A stretch of 64,000 nt of DNA, taken from NCBI RefSeq assembly GCF_014672835.1, contig NZ_CP060244.1:1653001-1717000 (forward strand), given 5' to 3'. The notes beneath the pieces are model-generated. The model saw nothing but the letters and a program-made list of their open reading frames with translations. It was not told the origin of the DNA and ran no database searches. This document shows, one piece after another, positions 17,525 through 29,037 of this stretch (position 1 is the first letter of the stretch; the number at the start of each line of letters is the position of its first letter). A program made the translations under genes and the position numbers. This DNA comes from Entomobacter blattae (GTDB lineage Bacteria > Pseudomonadota > Alphaproteobacteria > Acetobacterales > Acetobacteraceae).

Positions 17525-20500
17525 ATGATTCCTCGCCTTTCCCATAAACCTCTGATCAGCAAAGAGGTGCATGCTTACCTTGATCAGCTTCAAGCCGAAG
17601 GCTTCCAAGGAGAGTGCGAAACAGCCTATGCCAGCCGCTTGAGTATGGCTACTGATAACAGTATTTACCAGTTTTTACCGCAAGCGGTTCTTTTTCCGAA
17701 AAATACGGCCGATGTGGTATTGCTCGCCAAGCTCGCAGGGAAGGCGCCCTTTCGCCACATTGCCTTTACTCCTCGGGGGGGTGGAACGGGCACAAATGGG
17801 CAATCCTTGAATTATGGTATTACCGTAGATCTTTCTCGGCATATGAAGCATATTCAGGAAGTGAATGCCGAAAATGGATGGGTCAGGGTTGAGGCGGGTG
17901 TGGTAAAAGACCAGCTCAACAGACACCTTAAACCGTTTGGGTATTTTTTCTCTCCCGATCTTTCCACCAGCAACAGGGCGACATTGGGCGGGATGATTAA
18001 CACCGATGCCTCAGGGCAGGGTTCTCTTGTTTATGGTAAAACATCGGATCATATCCTTAACCTTACGGTGGTTCTCTTAGGGGGAGAGGTGATAGAAACA
18101 GGGCCCCTATCTCTGGAAGAAGCTAAGGGCATTATGCAGCAAGGGGGGGGCTATGGTCGCTTGCTTTCGGCAGTTTTGGCAGAATGTATTGAAAATAAAG
18201 AGGAAATTGAGAGGCACTTTCCACCCTTAAATCGTTTTTTAACAGGCTATGACCTTAAGCATGTTTATAATCCAGAACAGGGGAGAGTGGATTTATCGCG
18301 TCTCATTGCGGGTTCAGAAGGGACGTTGGCTTTTGTAACGGAAGCGCGTTTACACATTCAGCCTCTGCCAGCTATTCGTCGATTGGTTAATATTCATTAT
18401 AAGGATTTTGACTCCGCCCTTCGTCATGCCCCTTTTATGCTGGCAGCTAAGGCCCTCTCGGTAGAGACAATTGATTCCAAGGTGCTTTCCCTCGCGCGAG
18501 AAGATATTGTTTGGCATTCAGTGAAGGGGCTTCTCGCCGAGGTTTCAGATCATACAGTGCAGGGGCTGAATATTGTAGAATTTGCAGGTGATGAAGCTGC
18601 TGCGATAGAAAAACAGGTTGAAGATTTATGCCAGCTTTTGGTGGAGCAGCAACAAACCAGCCAAAACGGTGTTATGGGCTTTCAGGTGTGTCATTCCCTT
18701 GCCGATATTGAGCGGATTTATACCATGCGCAAAAAGGCGGTAGGCTTGCTGGGGAATACCAAAGGGGAAGCCAAACCTGTAGCTTTTGTGGAAGATACCT
18801 GCGTTCCCCCCGCCAGTTTGGCAGATTATATTACAGAATTTCGTGCTTTATTAGATTCTTATCATCTTTCCTATGGGATGTTTGGGCATGTCGATTCAGG
18901 GGTTTTGCATGTTCGACCCGCCCTGAATTTGTATGATGCTCGGCAAAGGGCCCTCGTTAAGGAAATATCCGATAAAGTGACAGCCTTAACAGCTCATTAT
19001 GGGGGATTGTTGTGGGGTGAGCATGGCAAGGGTATAAGAGGCGAATATACAGAAGATTTTTTCGGTTCAATTCTTTATCGTTCTTTGCGGAAAATCAAGG
19101 CTGCCTTTGACCCCTATAATCAGCTTAACCCTGGAAAGATTTGTGTGCCATGGCAAAATGATGGGGTGTTAATGGGGGTAGAAAGTCCTATGCGTGGCTT
19201 GTTGGACCAACAAGTTCCCTCTGCCACGCGGCAGCTTTTTTCAGGTGCTATGACGTGTAATGGAAATGGGCTGTGCTTTTCCTTTGATGAATATACTCCC
19301 ATGTGCCCGTCCATGAAGGTCAGTGCAGATCGGGTGCATTCTCCTAAAGGGCGTGCAGGTGTCGTGCGCGAGTGGCTGACATTACTTGCAAGTTATGGGG
19401 TGAGTCCTGAAGCTATTGCTCAGCAATCTTACAAACGCCCTGTCTGGTGGAATGAAGTGGTAGGGTTTTTAAGAAGAGAGAAGAACCGCTCGGACTCTTA
19501 TGATTTTTCCCATGAGGTTATGGCTGCTCTTTCGGGGTGTTTGGCCTGTAAGGCATGTGCAAGCCAATGCCCGGTTAAAATAGATGTGCCAGCCTTTAAA
19601 GCCCGTTTCTTGGAAGTATATTATACCCGTTATGTAAGGCCATTAAGGGATTATTTGGTGGCAGGGGTGGAATATTATGCTCCCCTTATGGCTCGGTATG
19701 GAAAAATATTTAATTGGGTCATGCACCAAAAACGTAGTGCTGGGCTTATAGAAAAATATTTCCGTATGGTAGATATGCCGAGCCTTTCTCAGCCCACCTT
19801 AGCGAAAACAGGCCGTCCTTATTTTTTAAATGAGGAAAGGGTAAAGCAGCTTTCGTTAATGAAGAAAAATGAGAAAACCCGTTATGTTGCTATCGTCCAG
19901 GATGCCTTTACCAGCTTTTATGAAGCAAGACTGGTGATGGATTTTATTATATTAATTGAAAAGCTAGGCTTTATTCCCCTTATCATTCCGTTTCTTCCCA
20001 ATGGGAAGCCACAACATGTGAAAGGGTTTTTGCAGCTTTTTAGAACAACAGCCACCAAGGCCGCCCTGATTTTAAGTCAGGTGGAAAAGCTCGGTATTCC
20101 CATGGTAGGCATCGATCCAGCATTAACATTGTGCTATCGCGATGAATATACCAAAGAGTTGGAGCCAGGGAAAAGGAATTTCAGGGTTCTTCTTTTTCAA
20201 GAGTGGCTATTTCAGCAAATTCAGAAAAAAAATGGGTTAGGTCATTTTCATAAGTATCTGGAAAGGGAGACTGGTCAAAAAAAATGGTATTTGCTGGGGC
20301 ATTGTACAGAAACCACCATGGTGGCTGAAAGTTTTCAGCAATGGAAAAGCCTGTTTGCCTATTTTGGTTTGACATTAGAAAATGTCGCTGTCGGATGTTG
20401 TGGTATGGCTGGCAGCTTTGGGCACGAAAGTGAGCATAAGGACATGTCACAGGATATTTATAAGCTTTCCTGGCAAGTCAAGCTTTCCTCCCTCCCAGAC

Positions 20501-20602
20501 CAATTCTGTTTAACAACGGGCTATTCCTGCCGCAGTCAGGCTAAGAGAGTGGAAAATAAACAGCTTCGCCATCCTGTACAAGCCCTTTTAAGTTATTTTT
20601 AA
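17525..20602 (+). CDS. ydiJ: FAD-linked D-2-hydroxyacid dehydrogenase with Fe-S domain, YdiJ-type
   Basis: The 1025-residue protein matches the YdiJ architecture. An FAD_binding_4 domain (FTPRGGGTGTNGQ near residue 81) and an FAD-oxidase C-terminal domain are followed by a cysteine cluster CNGNGLC near 577, a CLACKACASQCP ferredoxin motif near 675, and a C-terminal CCG-type region (GHCTETT, GCCGMAGSFGHE). YdiJ enzymes oxidise D-2-hydroxyglutarate or D-lactate-like acids and pass electrons through the Fe-S centres; the exact substrate is inference. The length matches E. coli YdiJ (about 1018). It is divergent from the propeller gene. Confidence 0.88.
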   Translation: MIPRLSHKPLISKEVHAYLDQLQAEGFQGECETAYASRLSMATDNSIYQFLPQAVLFPKNTADVVLLAKLAGKAPFRHIAFTPRGGGTGTNGQSLNYGITVDLSRHMKHIQEVNAENGWVRVEAGVVKDQLNRHLKPFGYFFSPDLSTSNRATLGGMINTDASGQGSLVYGKTSDHILNLTVVLLGGEVIETGPLSLEEAKGIMQQGGGYGRLLSAVLAECIENKEEIERHFPPLNRFLTGYDLKHVYNPEQGRVDLSRLIAGSEGTLAFVTEARLHIQPLPAIRRLVNIHYKDFDSALRHAPFMLAAKALSVETIDSKVLSLAREDIVWHSVKGLLAEVSDHTVQGLNIVEFAGDEAAAIEKQVEDLCQLLVEQQQTSQNGVMGFQVCHSLADIERIYTMRKKAVGLLGNTKGEAKPVAFVEDTCVPPASLADYITEFRALLDSYHLSYGMFGHVDSGVLHVRPALNLYDARQRALVKEISDKVTALTAHYGGLLWGEHGKGIRGEYTEDFFGSILYRSLRKIKAAFDPYNQLNPGKICVPWQNDGVLMGVESPMRGLLDQQVPSATRQLFSGAMTCNGNGLCFSFDEYTPMCPSMKVSADRVHSPKGRAGVVREWLTLLASYGVSPEAIAQQSYKRPVWWNEVVGFLRREKNRSDSYDFSHEVMAALSGCLACKACASQCPVKIDVPAFKARFLEVYYTRYVRPLRDYLVAGVEYYAPLMARYGKIFNWVMHQKRSAGLIEKYFRMVDMPSLSQPTLAKTGRPYFLNEERVKQLSLMKKNEKTRYVAIVQDAFTSFYEARLVMDFIILIEKLGFIPLIIPFLPNGKPQHVKGFLQLFRTTATKAALILSQVEKLGIPMVGIDPALTLCYRDEYTKELEPGKRNFRVLLFQEWLFQQIQKKNGLGHFHKYLERETGQKKWYLLGHCTETTMVAESFQQWKSLFAYFGLTLENVAVGCCGMAGSFGHESEHKDMSQDIYKLSWQVKLSSLPDQFCLTTGYSCRSQAKRVENKQLRHPVQALLSYF

Positions 20603-20641
20603 GAGGTTATTGGGCGAGGGAATTGGGCAGGTAAAAAATCA

Positions 20642-20678
20642 AAGGATACTGTGCAGTATCCTTGCAGAGTTTTTTAGG
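20642..20678 (+). terminator. Intrinsic terminator after ydiJ
   Basis: AAGGATACTG and CAGTATCCTT form a perfect ten-base inverted repeat, followed after a few bases by a six-T run. It lies 40 bases after the ydiJ stop. Confidence 0.7.
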
Positions 20679-20693
20679 AAATAAAATAAAAAA

Positions 20694-20767
20694 TGGCTGG
20701 GAGACCTGGATTCGAACCAGGGCTGACCGGGTCAGAGCCGGTAGTTCTACCGCTAAACTATCTCCCA
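20694..20767 (-). tRNA. tRNA-Gln (anticodon CUG)
   Basis: On the minus strand a 74-nt cloverleaf can be drawn. The acceptor stem is TGGGAGA/TCTCCCA, the D-arm GTTTAGCGGTAGAAC, the anticodon stem ACCGG/CCGGT around loop CTCTGAC (anticodon CTG at its centre), and the T-arm CCTGG-TTCGAAT-CCAGG. The discriminator is G, and CCA is encoded. CUG reads the glutamine codon CAG. Confidence 0.93.
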
Positions 20768-21103
20768 ATGTGTATGCTGCTCCTCATAACATCATAATTT
20801 CGGGCGTGCAAGAGACATTACAAAATTAATTTCTTTGGTCAGGTCATTTCGTTGGAAGGATGTGGCGGAAGGAAAATTAAAAGGAAATGACCAGGCCCAA
20901 TTTAGTATGAAACCGTAATAAATTGGGGGGATAGCAAATGAGGTATCCAACAGCAGGAAGATAATAAAACACAAATAATCTATTTAAAAAAGGCTTAATT
21001 TAGATATTTTTCTAGAAAATAGATTTTTTTTCTATATTATACAAAGAAATGCTTTGTTTTTTCGATAAGTGATCCATTTTATCAGCAGAGGGGGGTCTGT
21101 GCT
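20768..21103. other. Gene-free stretch between tRNA-Gln and ppx
   Basis: This AT-rich divergent intergenic region should carry promoters for the tRNA (minus) and the Ppx/GppA gene (plus). A GAGGGGGG tract lies before the ATG at 21104. No other element was recognised. Confidence 0.4.
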
Positions 21104-22228
21104 ATGAAAAGAAGCAGGACTCGTCTTTTAAACGAACCTTCTTCTAGTGATTTATTTCCTGCCGCAGCACTGAATCTTTCTGCCGCGGAAAAGGGAGATT
21201 CTATCTATGCGGCTATTGATCTTGGTACCAATAACTGTCGCATGATGGTGGCTATGCCCTCACGCTTGGGTTTTAGGGTTGTTGATAACTTTACACGTAT
21301 TGTGCGTTTGGGCGAAGGGCTCCATACTTCTGGTATGCTGAGTTCCGAGGCTATGGAGAGAACGCTAGATGCCTTGCAGGTTTGTGCAGAACGTTTGCAA
21401 GGGCATTCTCTTCAAAATATGCGTGCTGTAGCTACTGAGGCCTGTCGAAGGGCTGCTAATGGCAAATCTTTTCTTAAGCGCGTTCGTAAAGAAACGGGTT
21501 TGGATATCGATATTATCTCATCTCGGGAAGAAGTTGAGCTTGCTCTGGAAAGCTGCGCCTATTTTTTGCATGGGTCTGCCTATGGGGGAACTTCCTCCAG
21601 GGCCTTACTGTTTGATATTGGGGGCGGTTCTACGGAAATTGCCTGGATTCGTATGGATAGCAATAAAAATAGGCAAAGTCTAATAGGCTATATTAGCATT
21701 CCTAAAGGGGTGGTCACTCTCTCAGAGCAATATGGGGATGCAATTTTTACCCAATCCGGTTATGCGGCCATGGTGGATGAAATTACCCATTATCTGGAAG
21801 AGTTTGAAGATGTGCATTGTATAGGGCGCGAAATATCCAAAAGGAATGTTCGTCTTTTGGGGACGAGCGGTACGGTTACAACTCTGGCGAGTATTGCTTT
21901 GGGGTTGGAGAGATATAATCGCGCGGCCATTGATGGCTCTCTTTTGGCGTGTGAACGGGCTATAGGGGTTATTCGTACCTTGGTTGGGCTTGGCTTTTCA
22001 GGACTTAAAAAACATCCTGGGATTGGGGTTGATAGGGCAGATTATATTTTGCCAGGCTGTGCCATTTTTGAGGCGATCGTGCGGACATGGTCTATAAAAA
22101 ATGTTATTATTGCAGATCGTGGATTACGAGATGGCCTTCTCTCACAAATGATGAAGCCTGCAAGAAGGCCTAATTATTATCGTACACCTGGTTATAAAGA
22201 ACGCTCAAAAAGCAGAAAAATCATATAG
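21104..22228 (+). CDS. ppx: Ppx/GppA family phosphatase
   Basis: The protein belongs to the exopolyphosphatase/pppGpp phosphatase family of the actin-like ATPase fold. Motifs are AAIDLGTNNCRMMVA near residue 37, ATEACRRA near 109, LFDIGGGSTEIAW near 168, and GTSGTVTTLASIALG near 250. At 374 residues it has only the two-lobed catalytic core and no C-terminal HD-like extension, as is usual in alphaproteobacteria. Whether it acts on polyphosphate or pppGpp cannot be told. It is placed upstream of rlmE, an order conserved in the group. Confidence 0.85.
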   Translation: MKRSRTRLLNEPSSSDLFPAAALNLSAAEKGDSIYAAIDLGTNNCRMMVAMPSRLGFRVVDNFTRIVRLGEGLHTSGMLSSEAMERTLDALQVCAERLQGHSLQNMRAVATEACRRAANGKSFLKRVRKETGLDIDIISSREEVELALESCAYFLHGSAYGGTSSRALLFDIGGGSTEIAWIRMDSNKNRQSLIGYISIPKGVVTLSEQYGDAIFTQSGYAAMVDEITHYLEEFEDVHCIGREISKRNVRLLGTSGTVTTLASIALGLERYNRAAIDGSLLACERAIGVIRTLVGLGFSGLKKHPGIGVDRADYILPGCAIFEAIVRTWSIKNVIIADRGLRDGLLSQMMKPARRPNYYRTPGYKERSKSRKII

Positions 22229-22707
22229 ATCCTATATTTTTATAAAGTTGTACTTTTTTATAAAGATATTCTACTTTCTACTTCAGAAAGTCATGAGGGC
22301 GTGGTGGTGAAGAGTTTTAGCGGCAGAAGAGGGTAAAGTAAAATTTGAGAAAATATGGATCTGTCATCTTAAGGAAAAGGGTTTCCTATAAAATAAAGGG
22401 CCTCCCATAAAAAGGGAATGCAATGGTCATGTTTTGGGTGGACTATGAGGTGGTTTGCTTATTTTGCGGATGGGGTTGCGGGAAGGAAATATGAGGGTGG
22501 GAGTTTAAGTGTGCTGAGGTATTCTTTTGGCTTCTAAAATTCATCATCTCTCTCTAATATCCAGCTTTGACAAAGGCCCTGCCATCGGCTGTGGAGGAAG
22601 TGAGGGTTTTAAGGCCAGTAAAGTCTGATAAGCTGTCTTAAAGGCTAACTTGCCAAAGGCCCCAACTTACTAAGCCAGAATTTTATAAAATTATCCAGGA
22701 GTGTGGA
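22229..22707. other. Gene-free stretch between ppx and rlmE
   Basis: No ORF with recognisable homology was found. A short protein-like stretch around 22560-22640 (plus strand) ends at a stop and has a stop just before it. It may be a relic, but I cannot identify it. The rlmE promoter should lie here. Confidence 0.4.
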
Positions 22708-23421
22708 GTGAAACAGAAATCAGGAATTCCAGCTCAAAGACTGGAAAGTGTTACTGTTAAAAAAACACGTGGTAAAACGACAGCCCAACAGAAATGGCTT
22801 GCCCGCCAATTGAATGATCCTTATGTGGTGGCAGCCAAAAAGCAGGGTTGGCGTTCACGGGCATCCTTTAAACTTATTGAACTGAATGATCGGTATGGGT
22901 TGATAAAAAAGGGCATGTCTGTTGTAGATCTGGGTGCAGCCCCTGGGGGATGGAGCCAGGTTGCCTTAAAAGAGAAGGCCGGTAAGGTTGTCGGGATTGA
23001 TTTGTTAGAGGTTGAGCCCGTGCCAGGAGCTGAGATTATTCAGGGAGATTTTACAGATCCTGAAATGGTTGATCGCCTTAAACAAATGATCGACGGGTTT
23101 GCAGATATTGTGCTTTCAGATATGGCGCCAAATACCACCGGCCATGCAGCCACCGATCATTTACGAATTATGGATCTCGCCGAGCAGGCCTTAATCTTTG
23201 CCGCAGAGATTTTAAAGGAGGGGGGGAGTTTTGTGGCCAAGGTTTTTCAAGGTGGCTCTGAGAAAAGAATGCTTCATATGCTTAAAACAGGTTTTTCTGT
23301 TGTTAAGCATGCCAAGCCCCCTGCAAGCCGCAAGGAGTCGAGTGAGCTTTATGTTATAGCCACAGGTTTTAGGCCAGAACGGATGAAGCCTGTATTGGAA
23401 GAAATACAGAATAGCCTTTAA
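22708..23421 (+). CDS. rlmE: 23S rRNA (Um2552) 2'-O-methyltransferase
   Basis: RlmE/FtsJ methylates U2552 in the ribosomal A loop. The motifs are SRASFKLIELNDRY near residue 50, SAM motif VDLGAAPGGWSQVA near 73, LSDMAPNTTGH near 134, and GSFVAKVFQGG near 173. The K-D-K-E residues of the catalytic tetrad fall in these blocks (the last Glu is in SRKESSELY). The start is GTG 22708, supported by AGGAG six bases before. It has a basic 35-residue N-terminal extension. Confidence 0.93.
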   Translation: MKQKSGIPAQRLESVTVKKTRGKTTAQQKWLARQLNDPYVVAAKKQGWRSRASFKLIELNDRYGLIKKGMSVVDLGAAPGGWSQVALKEKAGKVVGIDLLEVEPVPGAEIIQGDFTDPEMVDRLKQMIDGFADIVLSDMAPNTTGHAATDHLRIMDLAEQALIFAAEILKEGGSFVAKVFQGGSEKRMLHMLKTGFSVVKHAKPPASRKESSELYVIATGFRPERMKPVLEEIQNSL

Positions 23422-23548
23422 TTTTGGATTTTCTTTGCGGGAAACAAAACAAAATGCTTGTCAATCCTGTTTTATCAGCATAAGAGGAACAGGCAACGGA
23501 TGAAACACCGTGGCATATAAGGCTTTAGGGTTTCTCCTTGAATTATAG

Positions 23549-25060
<1,512 letters not shown>

Positions 25061-25134
25061 GGTTGGTAAGTTTGTATAAAGGGTGAATGTCTGCCTTGCA
25101 GGTGTTTAAACGGTTTTTTATTTGAGGAACATCC

Positions 25135-26466
25135 ATGACGCCTGCGGCTAGGCTTGCTGCCAGTATTGAGCTTTTGTCGGAAGTTATGTCTTTTCAGCGC
25201 CCGGCAGATGCTGTAGCCAATAATTTTTTCCGTGATCGGCGTTATATCGGCGGTGGAGATAGAAGAGCTATTTCTGCCCGTATCTGGGATATTCTTCGGC
25301 ATTGGAAAAAATTGGAATGGTGGCTTGCGCAAATGAATGTGCAAGTGCCCTCATCACGGTTGATGTGCGCTGGGTGGGCAGTATTGTCTGGTCAGCCTTT
25401 TGAGCATGTTCAGGCCTTATTTTCAGGCGGTCGTTATGCTCCAGACGCCTTAACCAATAAGGAGAAGATGATTCTTGCTGGCCTTGTTGGCCGTACGCTA
25501 GAGGTTGCTTCTATGCCTAGGGCTGTCCGCTTGGAAATGCCAGAGTGGCTCATGCCTCTCTTGGAGGAGCGTTTCGGAAAAGAGCTGGAAAAAGAGGCAA
25601 AAGCCCTCCTCCAGCCCGCCTCTCTTGATATACGGGTTAATCTGTTGAAAACCAGTTGCGAGAAGGCTTTGGCTGCCTTGGCAGAAGAAAAAATTATGGC
25701 AGAGAAAAGTCCTCTCTCTCCTTGGGGGATTCGAATTGATGGCCGTATTTCTATTACCTCGTCTGCTCTATTTCGTTCTGGAGACATTGAAATACAGGAC
25801 GAGGGAAGCCAGTTAATCGCCTTGCTGGCTGAAGCTCAACCGGGCCAGCGTGTGATGGATTATTGTGCAGGTGCTGGTGGGAAAACCCTTGGTATGGCTA
25901 TGGCTATGCAAAATCAGGGGCATATTGTTGCCTGTGATGTTTCATCACACAGGTTAGAAGCTGCCGTAAAGCGATTGCGCCGTGCTGGGGTTCATAATGT
26001 TGAGCGTCATCTTTTGGTAGAAGGTGATAAATGGCTGAAGAGGCAAAAAGCTCGCTTTGATAGGGTGTTGGTAGATGCTCCATGCACGGGAACGGGTACA
26101 TGGCGGCGAAATCCAGATGGTCGGTTACGTCTAACACAAACAGATCTTGACGAGCTTAAAGTTAAACAAAGAAACATTTTGCAAACAGCATCACGCCTTG
26201 TTAAACCCGGAGGAAGGCTCATTTATGCGACATGTTCGCTCCTTTCACAGGAAAACCAGGCACAGGTTGAAGCCTTTTTGCAAGCGAACCCAGACTTCCA
26301 ACAACTCTGGTTAAAGGAGATTGATTCTGCTCAAATCTTGCCAGAGGCCATGAGGCAAAAGCCTTTTTTAGAGCTTACGCCGGCAAGCTATGGTACGGAT
26401 GGTTTTTTCTGTTCTGTTTTGCAACGACAAACAATGGAACAAAAAGACTCCCAGCAGACAGAATAA
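25135..26466 (+). CDS. RsmB/NOP2-Sun type rRNA (cytosine-C5) methyltransferase
   Basis: This SAM-dependent m5C methyltransferase has MDYCAGAGGKTLGMA near residue 240, the motif IV VLVDAPCTGTGTWRRNP near 310 with its Cys, and the motif VI YATCSLLSQEN near 363 with the nucleophilic Cys. The 443-residue length and N-terminal helical region resemble alphaproteobacterial RsmB-like proteins downstream of guaB. The target base is probably in 16S rRNA but is not proven. GAGGAA lies before ATG 25135. Confidence 0.88.
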   Translation: MTPAARLAASIELLSEVMSFQRPADAVANNFFRDRRYIGGGDRRAISARIWDILRHWKKLEWWLAQMNVQVPSSRLMCAGWAVLSGQPFEHVQALFSGGRYAPDALTNKEKMILAGLVGRTLEVASMPRAVRLEMPEWLMPLLEERFGKELEKEAKALLQPASLDIRVNLLKTSCEKALAALAEEKIMAEKSPLSPWGIRIDGRISITSSALFRSGDIEIQDEGSQLIALLAEAQPGQRVMDYCAGAGGKTLGMAMAMQNQGHIVACDVSSHRLEAAVKRLRRAGVHNVERHLLVEGDKWLKRQKARFDRVLVDAPCTGTGTWRRNPDGRLRLTQTDLDELKVKQRNILQTASRLVKPGGRLIYATCSLLSQENQAQVEAFLQANPDFQQLWLKEIDSAQILPEAMRQKPFLELTPASYGTDGFFCSVLQRQTMEQKDSQQTE

Positions 26467-27458
26467 ATCATAAAAGGGAATAAACAGGAGAGCCACGGTT
26501 TCCTGCCCATACTGGCTTTATTATAACCGAAATTATTCTGTTATATTGAACAAAAGCAGATATCCCTATTGAAAGGCACTCAGGTGTAGTTCCGGCCTGT
26601 TAACAGGAACAATATCCAAGCTTATCTCTTCTGAATGAGGGCTACTCGTGAAAAGCCACCCTCTGGCCTAATCAGAACCTGCTTATCCCTTCCGAACGAG
26701 GGCCACTTTCTGCAAAAACCTTATTAATTTTAAACGCTTTATCAGTGTATGGCCTTTGGTTGCTGCATGAATTCCTTTTGGTGTCATTTACCGCTTTTTT
26801 TATTTCTTGTTCCTATCAATTGTGATCCTCTTAACCCTCATGTGGACTCAATTGATCATCATATGATTTTTGACCTTATAATCTTAGCGAGTATAGATCT
26901 GGTGTAGATGATGGTCAGGTCGGTAGTCCCAAGTGATAAGGTGTCATGCTTTTTCGAGGGGGTTCATCGCTATTCAGGTGATTGTGAATCCGTATAACCC
27001 TTTTGGGCCTTCAGGGGTAAAATTTGCAATGCAACCAGCAGGGATGATAGCCTAGTACAAAATTAACCGTAGTAGATAATAGACCTTAACCCCTCACTGG
27101 AATGCCTAAAAAGATAAAATACACATCGTATGGCTATGACCTTCTAGGTCATGAGGTTTATTTAATAAAATAAGGCAATGAAGAGTGTCTCTTCTTTCTG
27201 CTGACCGCATCTCTTTCTGCTTTTTTGGAACAGTTTTATTGTGTCAATATAGCTGCCTACGAGTTTTTAAGCTTGACGGAAAGATTCTAGAAGGTCATCT
27301 GCAAATAATTGCCCACCCACGGGTTTTGCTTATCCTGAAGTTACACGAGCAATTTGCCTCGTTCCTTCAGTATCGTTCTCTCAAGCCTCTTAATATGCTC
27401 TACCAGTCCAGCAAGGAATAAGAAAATCACTGTGGGTTAAGCAAGGAAATCTTGCATC
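26467..27458. other. 1-kb gap without recognisable gene
   Basis: The region lies between the rsmB-like gene and a convergent antiporter gene. Several short frames exist (for example 27185-27421, plus strand) but none has recognisable homology or a ribosome site. An imperfect direct repeat is at 26621-26645 and 26682-26706. guaA commonly occupies this place in relatives, so this may be a decayed locus, but I could not see guaA residues. Confidence 0.4.
26621..26706. repeat. Imperfect 25-bp direct repeat, two copies
   Basis: Copies at 26621-26645 and 26682-26706 share the pattern CTTATCYCTTCYGAAYGAGG followed by GCYAC. The four differences within this pattern are all C/T transitions. Function unknown. 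Confidence 0.6.
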
Positions 27459-28736
27459 TTAGTGGGCGTTTTCTTTCTTCATAAGGTAGTCTTTATAAAA
27501 GTAACGAGAGACCTTTTCCATCGTTAAACCTTGTACAAGAATGGTAAAAATAACAATGGTATAGGTGATGCCCAAAAAGGGCTCACGTGGGCCGGTGGTG
27601 GGAAGGGTAAAAGAAAGGGCAAGGGATATTCCTCCACGGAGCCCACCCCATGTGAGAATAGAAAACATGGAGAGGGGTTTGGGATCTGCCTTAATAAGGA
27701 CCCATCCACTTAAAATAACGCTTAATGCTCTGCTGGCCAACACAATAAGAATACCAAGCAAGGAGATAAAAAACACCGTGCTGTTAAAAGGAATGGCCAG
27801 AACTTCTATCCCAATAAGCATAAACAGCATGCAGTTAATAACTTCGTCCAGAATTTCCCAGAATGTCAGCATAAAGTTATGGGAGCGGTCATTGTGCTTT
27901 TTATGGTGGGCAGAGTTGTGCCCAAGCATAAGGCCTGCGGTGACCACGGCTATAGGGCCAGAGCATTCGAGATATTCGGCAAGGCTGAAAACACCGGTGG
28001 CCAAGGTAAGGGAAAGAAGGATTTCCATATCTTTGTCAGCGGCTTTTCTAATGACATGGGTTGTTATTAAACCGCTTATAAATCCTAGAAAAATACTCCC
28101 TGGAATATCCTTTAAAAGCAGGAGTCCGATGGATTCTATCGAAGGGGTGAAATGGGAAGCCTCGGTAGCGATGAGGTAGGTCACCGTAAAAAAAACAATG
28201 GCTACCCCATCGTTAAAAAGGCTTTCTCCTGCAAAAATAGCCTGAAGTTTTTCTGGCAGGCCAATCCGTTTAAGCATGCCAATAACCGAAACGGGATCAG
28301 TAGGGGCCAGAATGCTCCCCAGCACGAGGCACCATATGTAAGGAATATTGAGCTGGAAGAGGGGAAAAATAAGCCAAAAACAGCTTCCGATTAGAGCCAC
28401 GGCAATGCAGGTTCCTACAAGGGCCAGCATTCCGATGCTTAAACGGTTTTTCCATAATTCTTCTACATTCACATGCAAGCTCCCTGCAAAAAGCAGGATG
28501 GCCAAAACGCCTTTGAGGAGGGTGGTTGAGAAGTCAACTTCTTGAAGCAAGAATAGGGCTGCAGACTGAAAGGGGTTATTGAAAAAAAAGTTAATAATTG
28601 CTCCTAATAAGGATCCCATTAAGGCAATCGCTAGAATCCCCATATGGGTGGGCATTTTTAGGGTATATTTATTAATCAGCCCACAAATGACACTTAAGAG
28701 AAGAGTGAACGTCGTTAAGATAAGAAGGTGGGGCAA
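27459..28736 (-). CDS. Na+(K+)/H+ antiporter, CPA1/NhaP-type
   Basis: The 425-residue protein has about twelve membrane segments and the CPA1 features GSILAPTDPVSVIGMLKRIG (near residue 145), AGESLFNDGVAIVFF (near 170, with the ND ion-binding pair) and a C-terminal WGGLRGGISLAL. It exchanges cations for protons at the inner membrane. No cytoplasmic regulatory domain follows. It is divergent from a second antiporter, with 301 bases between them. Confidence 0.88.
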   Translation of the reverse strand: MPHLLILTTFTLLLSVICGLINKYTLKMPTHMGILAIALMGSLLGAIINFFFNNPFQSAALFLLQEVDFSTTLLKGVLAILLFAGSLHVNVEELWKNRLSIGMLALVGTCIAVALIGSCFWLIFPLFQLNIPYIWCLVLGSILAPTDPVSVIGMLKRIGLPEKLQAIFAGESLFNDGVAIVFFTVTYLIATEASHFTPSIESIGLLLLKDIPGSIFLGFISGLITTHVIRKAADKDMEILLSLTLATGVFSLAEYLECSGPIAVVTAGLMLGHNSAHHKKHNDRSHNFMLTFWEILDEVINCMLFMLIGIEVLAIPFNSTVFFISLLGILIVLASRALSVILSGWVLIKADPKPLSMFSILTWGGLRGGISLALSFTLPTTGPREPFLGITYTIVIFTILVQGLTMEKVSRYFYKDYLMKKENAH

Positions 28737-29037
28737 AGTGGGCCTCTTTGGGCGGTTTAATAAGGGAAAAGTAAGGGAAAACTAATAGTTTCTATCCTAA
28801 TGGTCAGCCTTACCGGGGAGAAAGGTTTTTTCAAGAGTGAACGTATTTCTACCTTATTGGTTATGAAAATTTCTAAAAAAACCCTTCTTATGGTAATGTT
28901 GTAACACAACTTGGTCATATGGTTTTATAAAGGTGGAAAGGAAGCGTGAAGATTAGGTTAGAAATACTCGATGAATAAGGTGGCTAAAGTGAAAAAGCCT
29001 GTTCTTTGTATAGCAAAATGGGAAAAAGATATAGCCT
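28737..29037. other. Divergent intergenic region of two antiporters
   Basis: It should contain both promoters. AAAGGTGG and GGAAAGGAAGCGTG tracts lie inside, but none is at an ideal distance from ATG 29038, so the plus-strand start could be slightly different. No operator was identified. Confidence 0.4.

Noticed and set aside
26821-27050. Insertion sequence remnant
   Set aside because: I looked for transposase-like translation and terminal inverted repeats and found neither.
27185-27421. 78-codon plus-strand frame in the gap after the rsmB-like gene
   Set aside because: No ribosome site, no homology, and unusual composition. Probably chance.
27565-28179. 204-codon plus-strand frame opposite the antiporter gene
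   Set aside because: It is the antisense of a membrane protein gene (basic, Ile/Ser-rich translation), a typical shadow.
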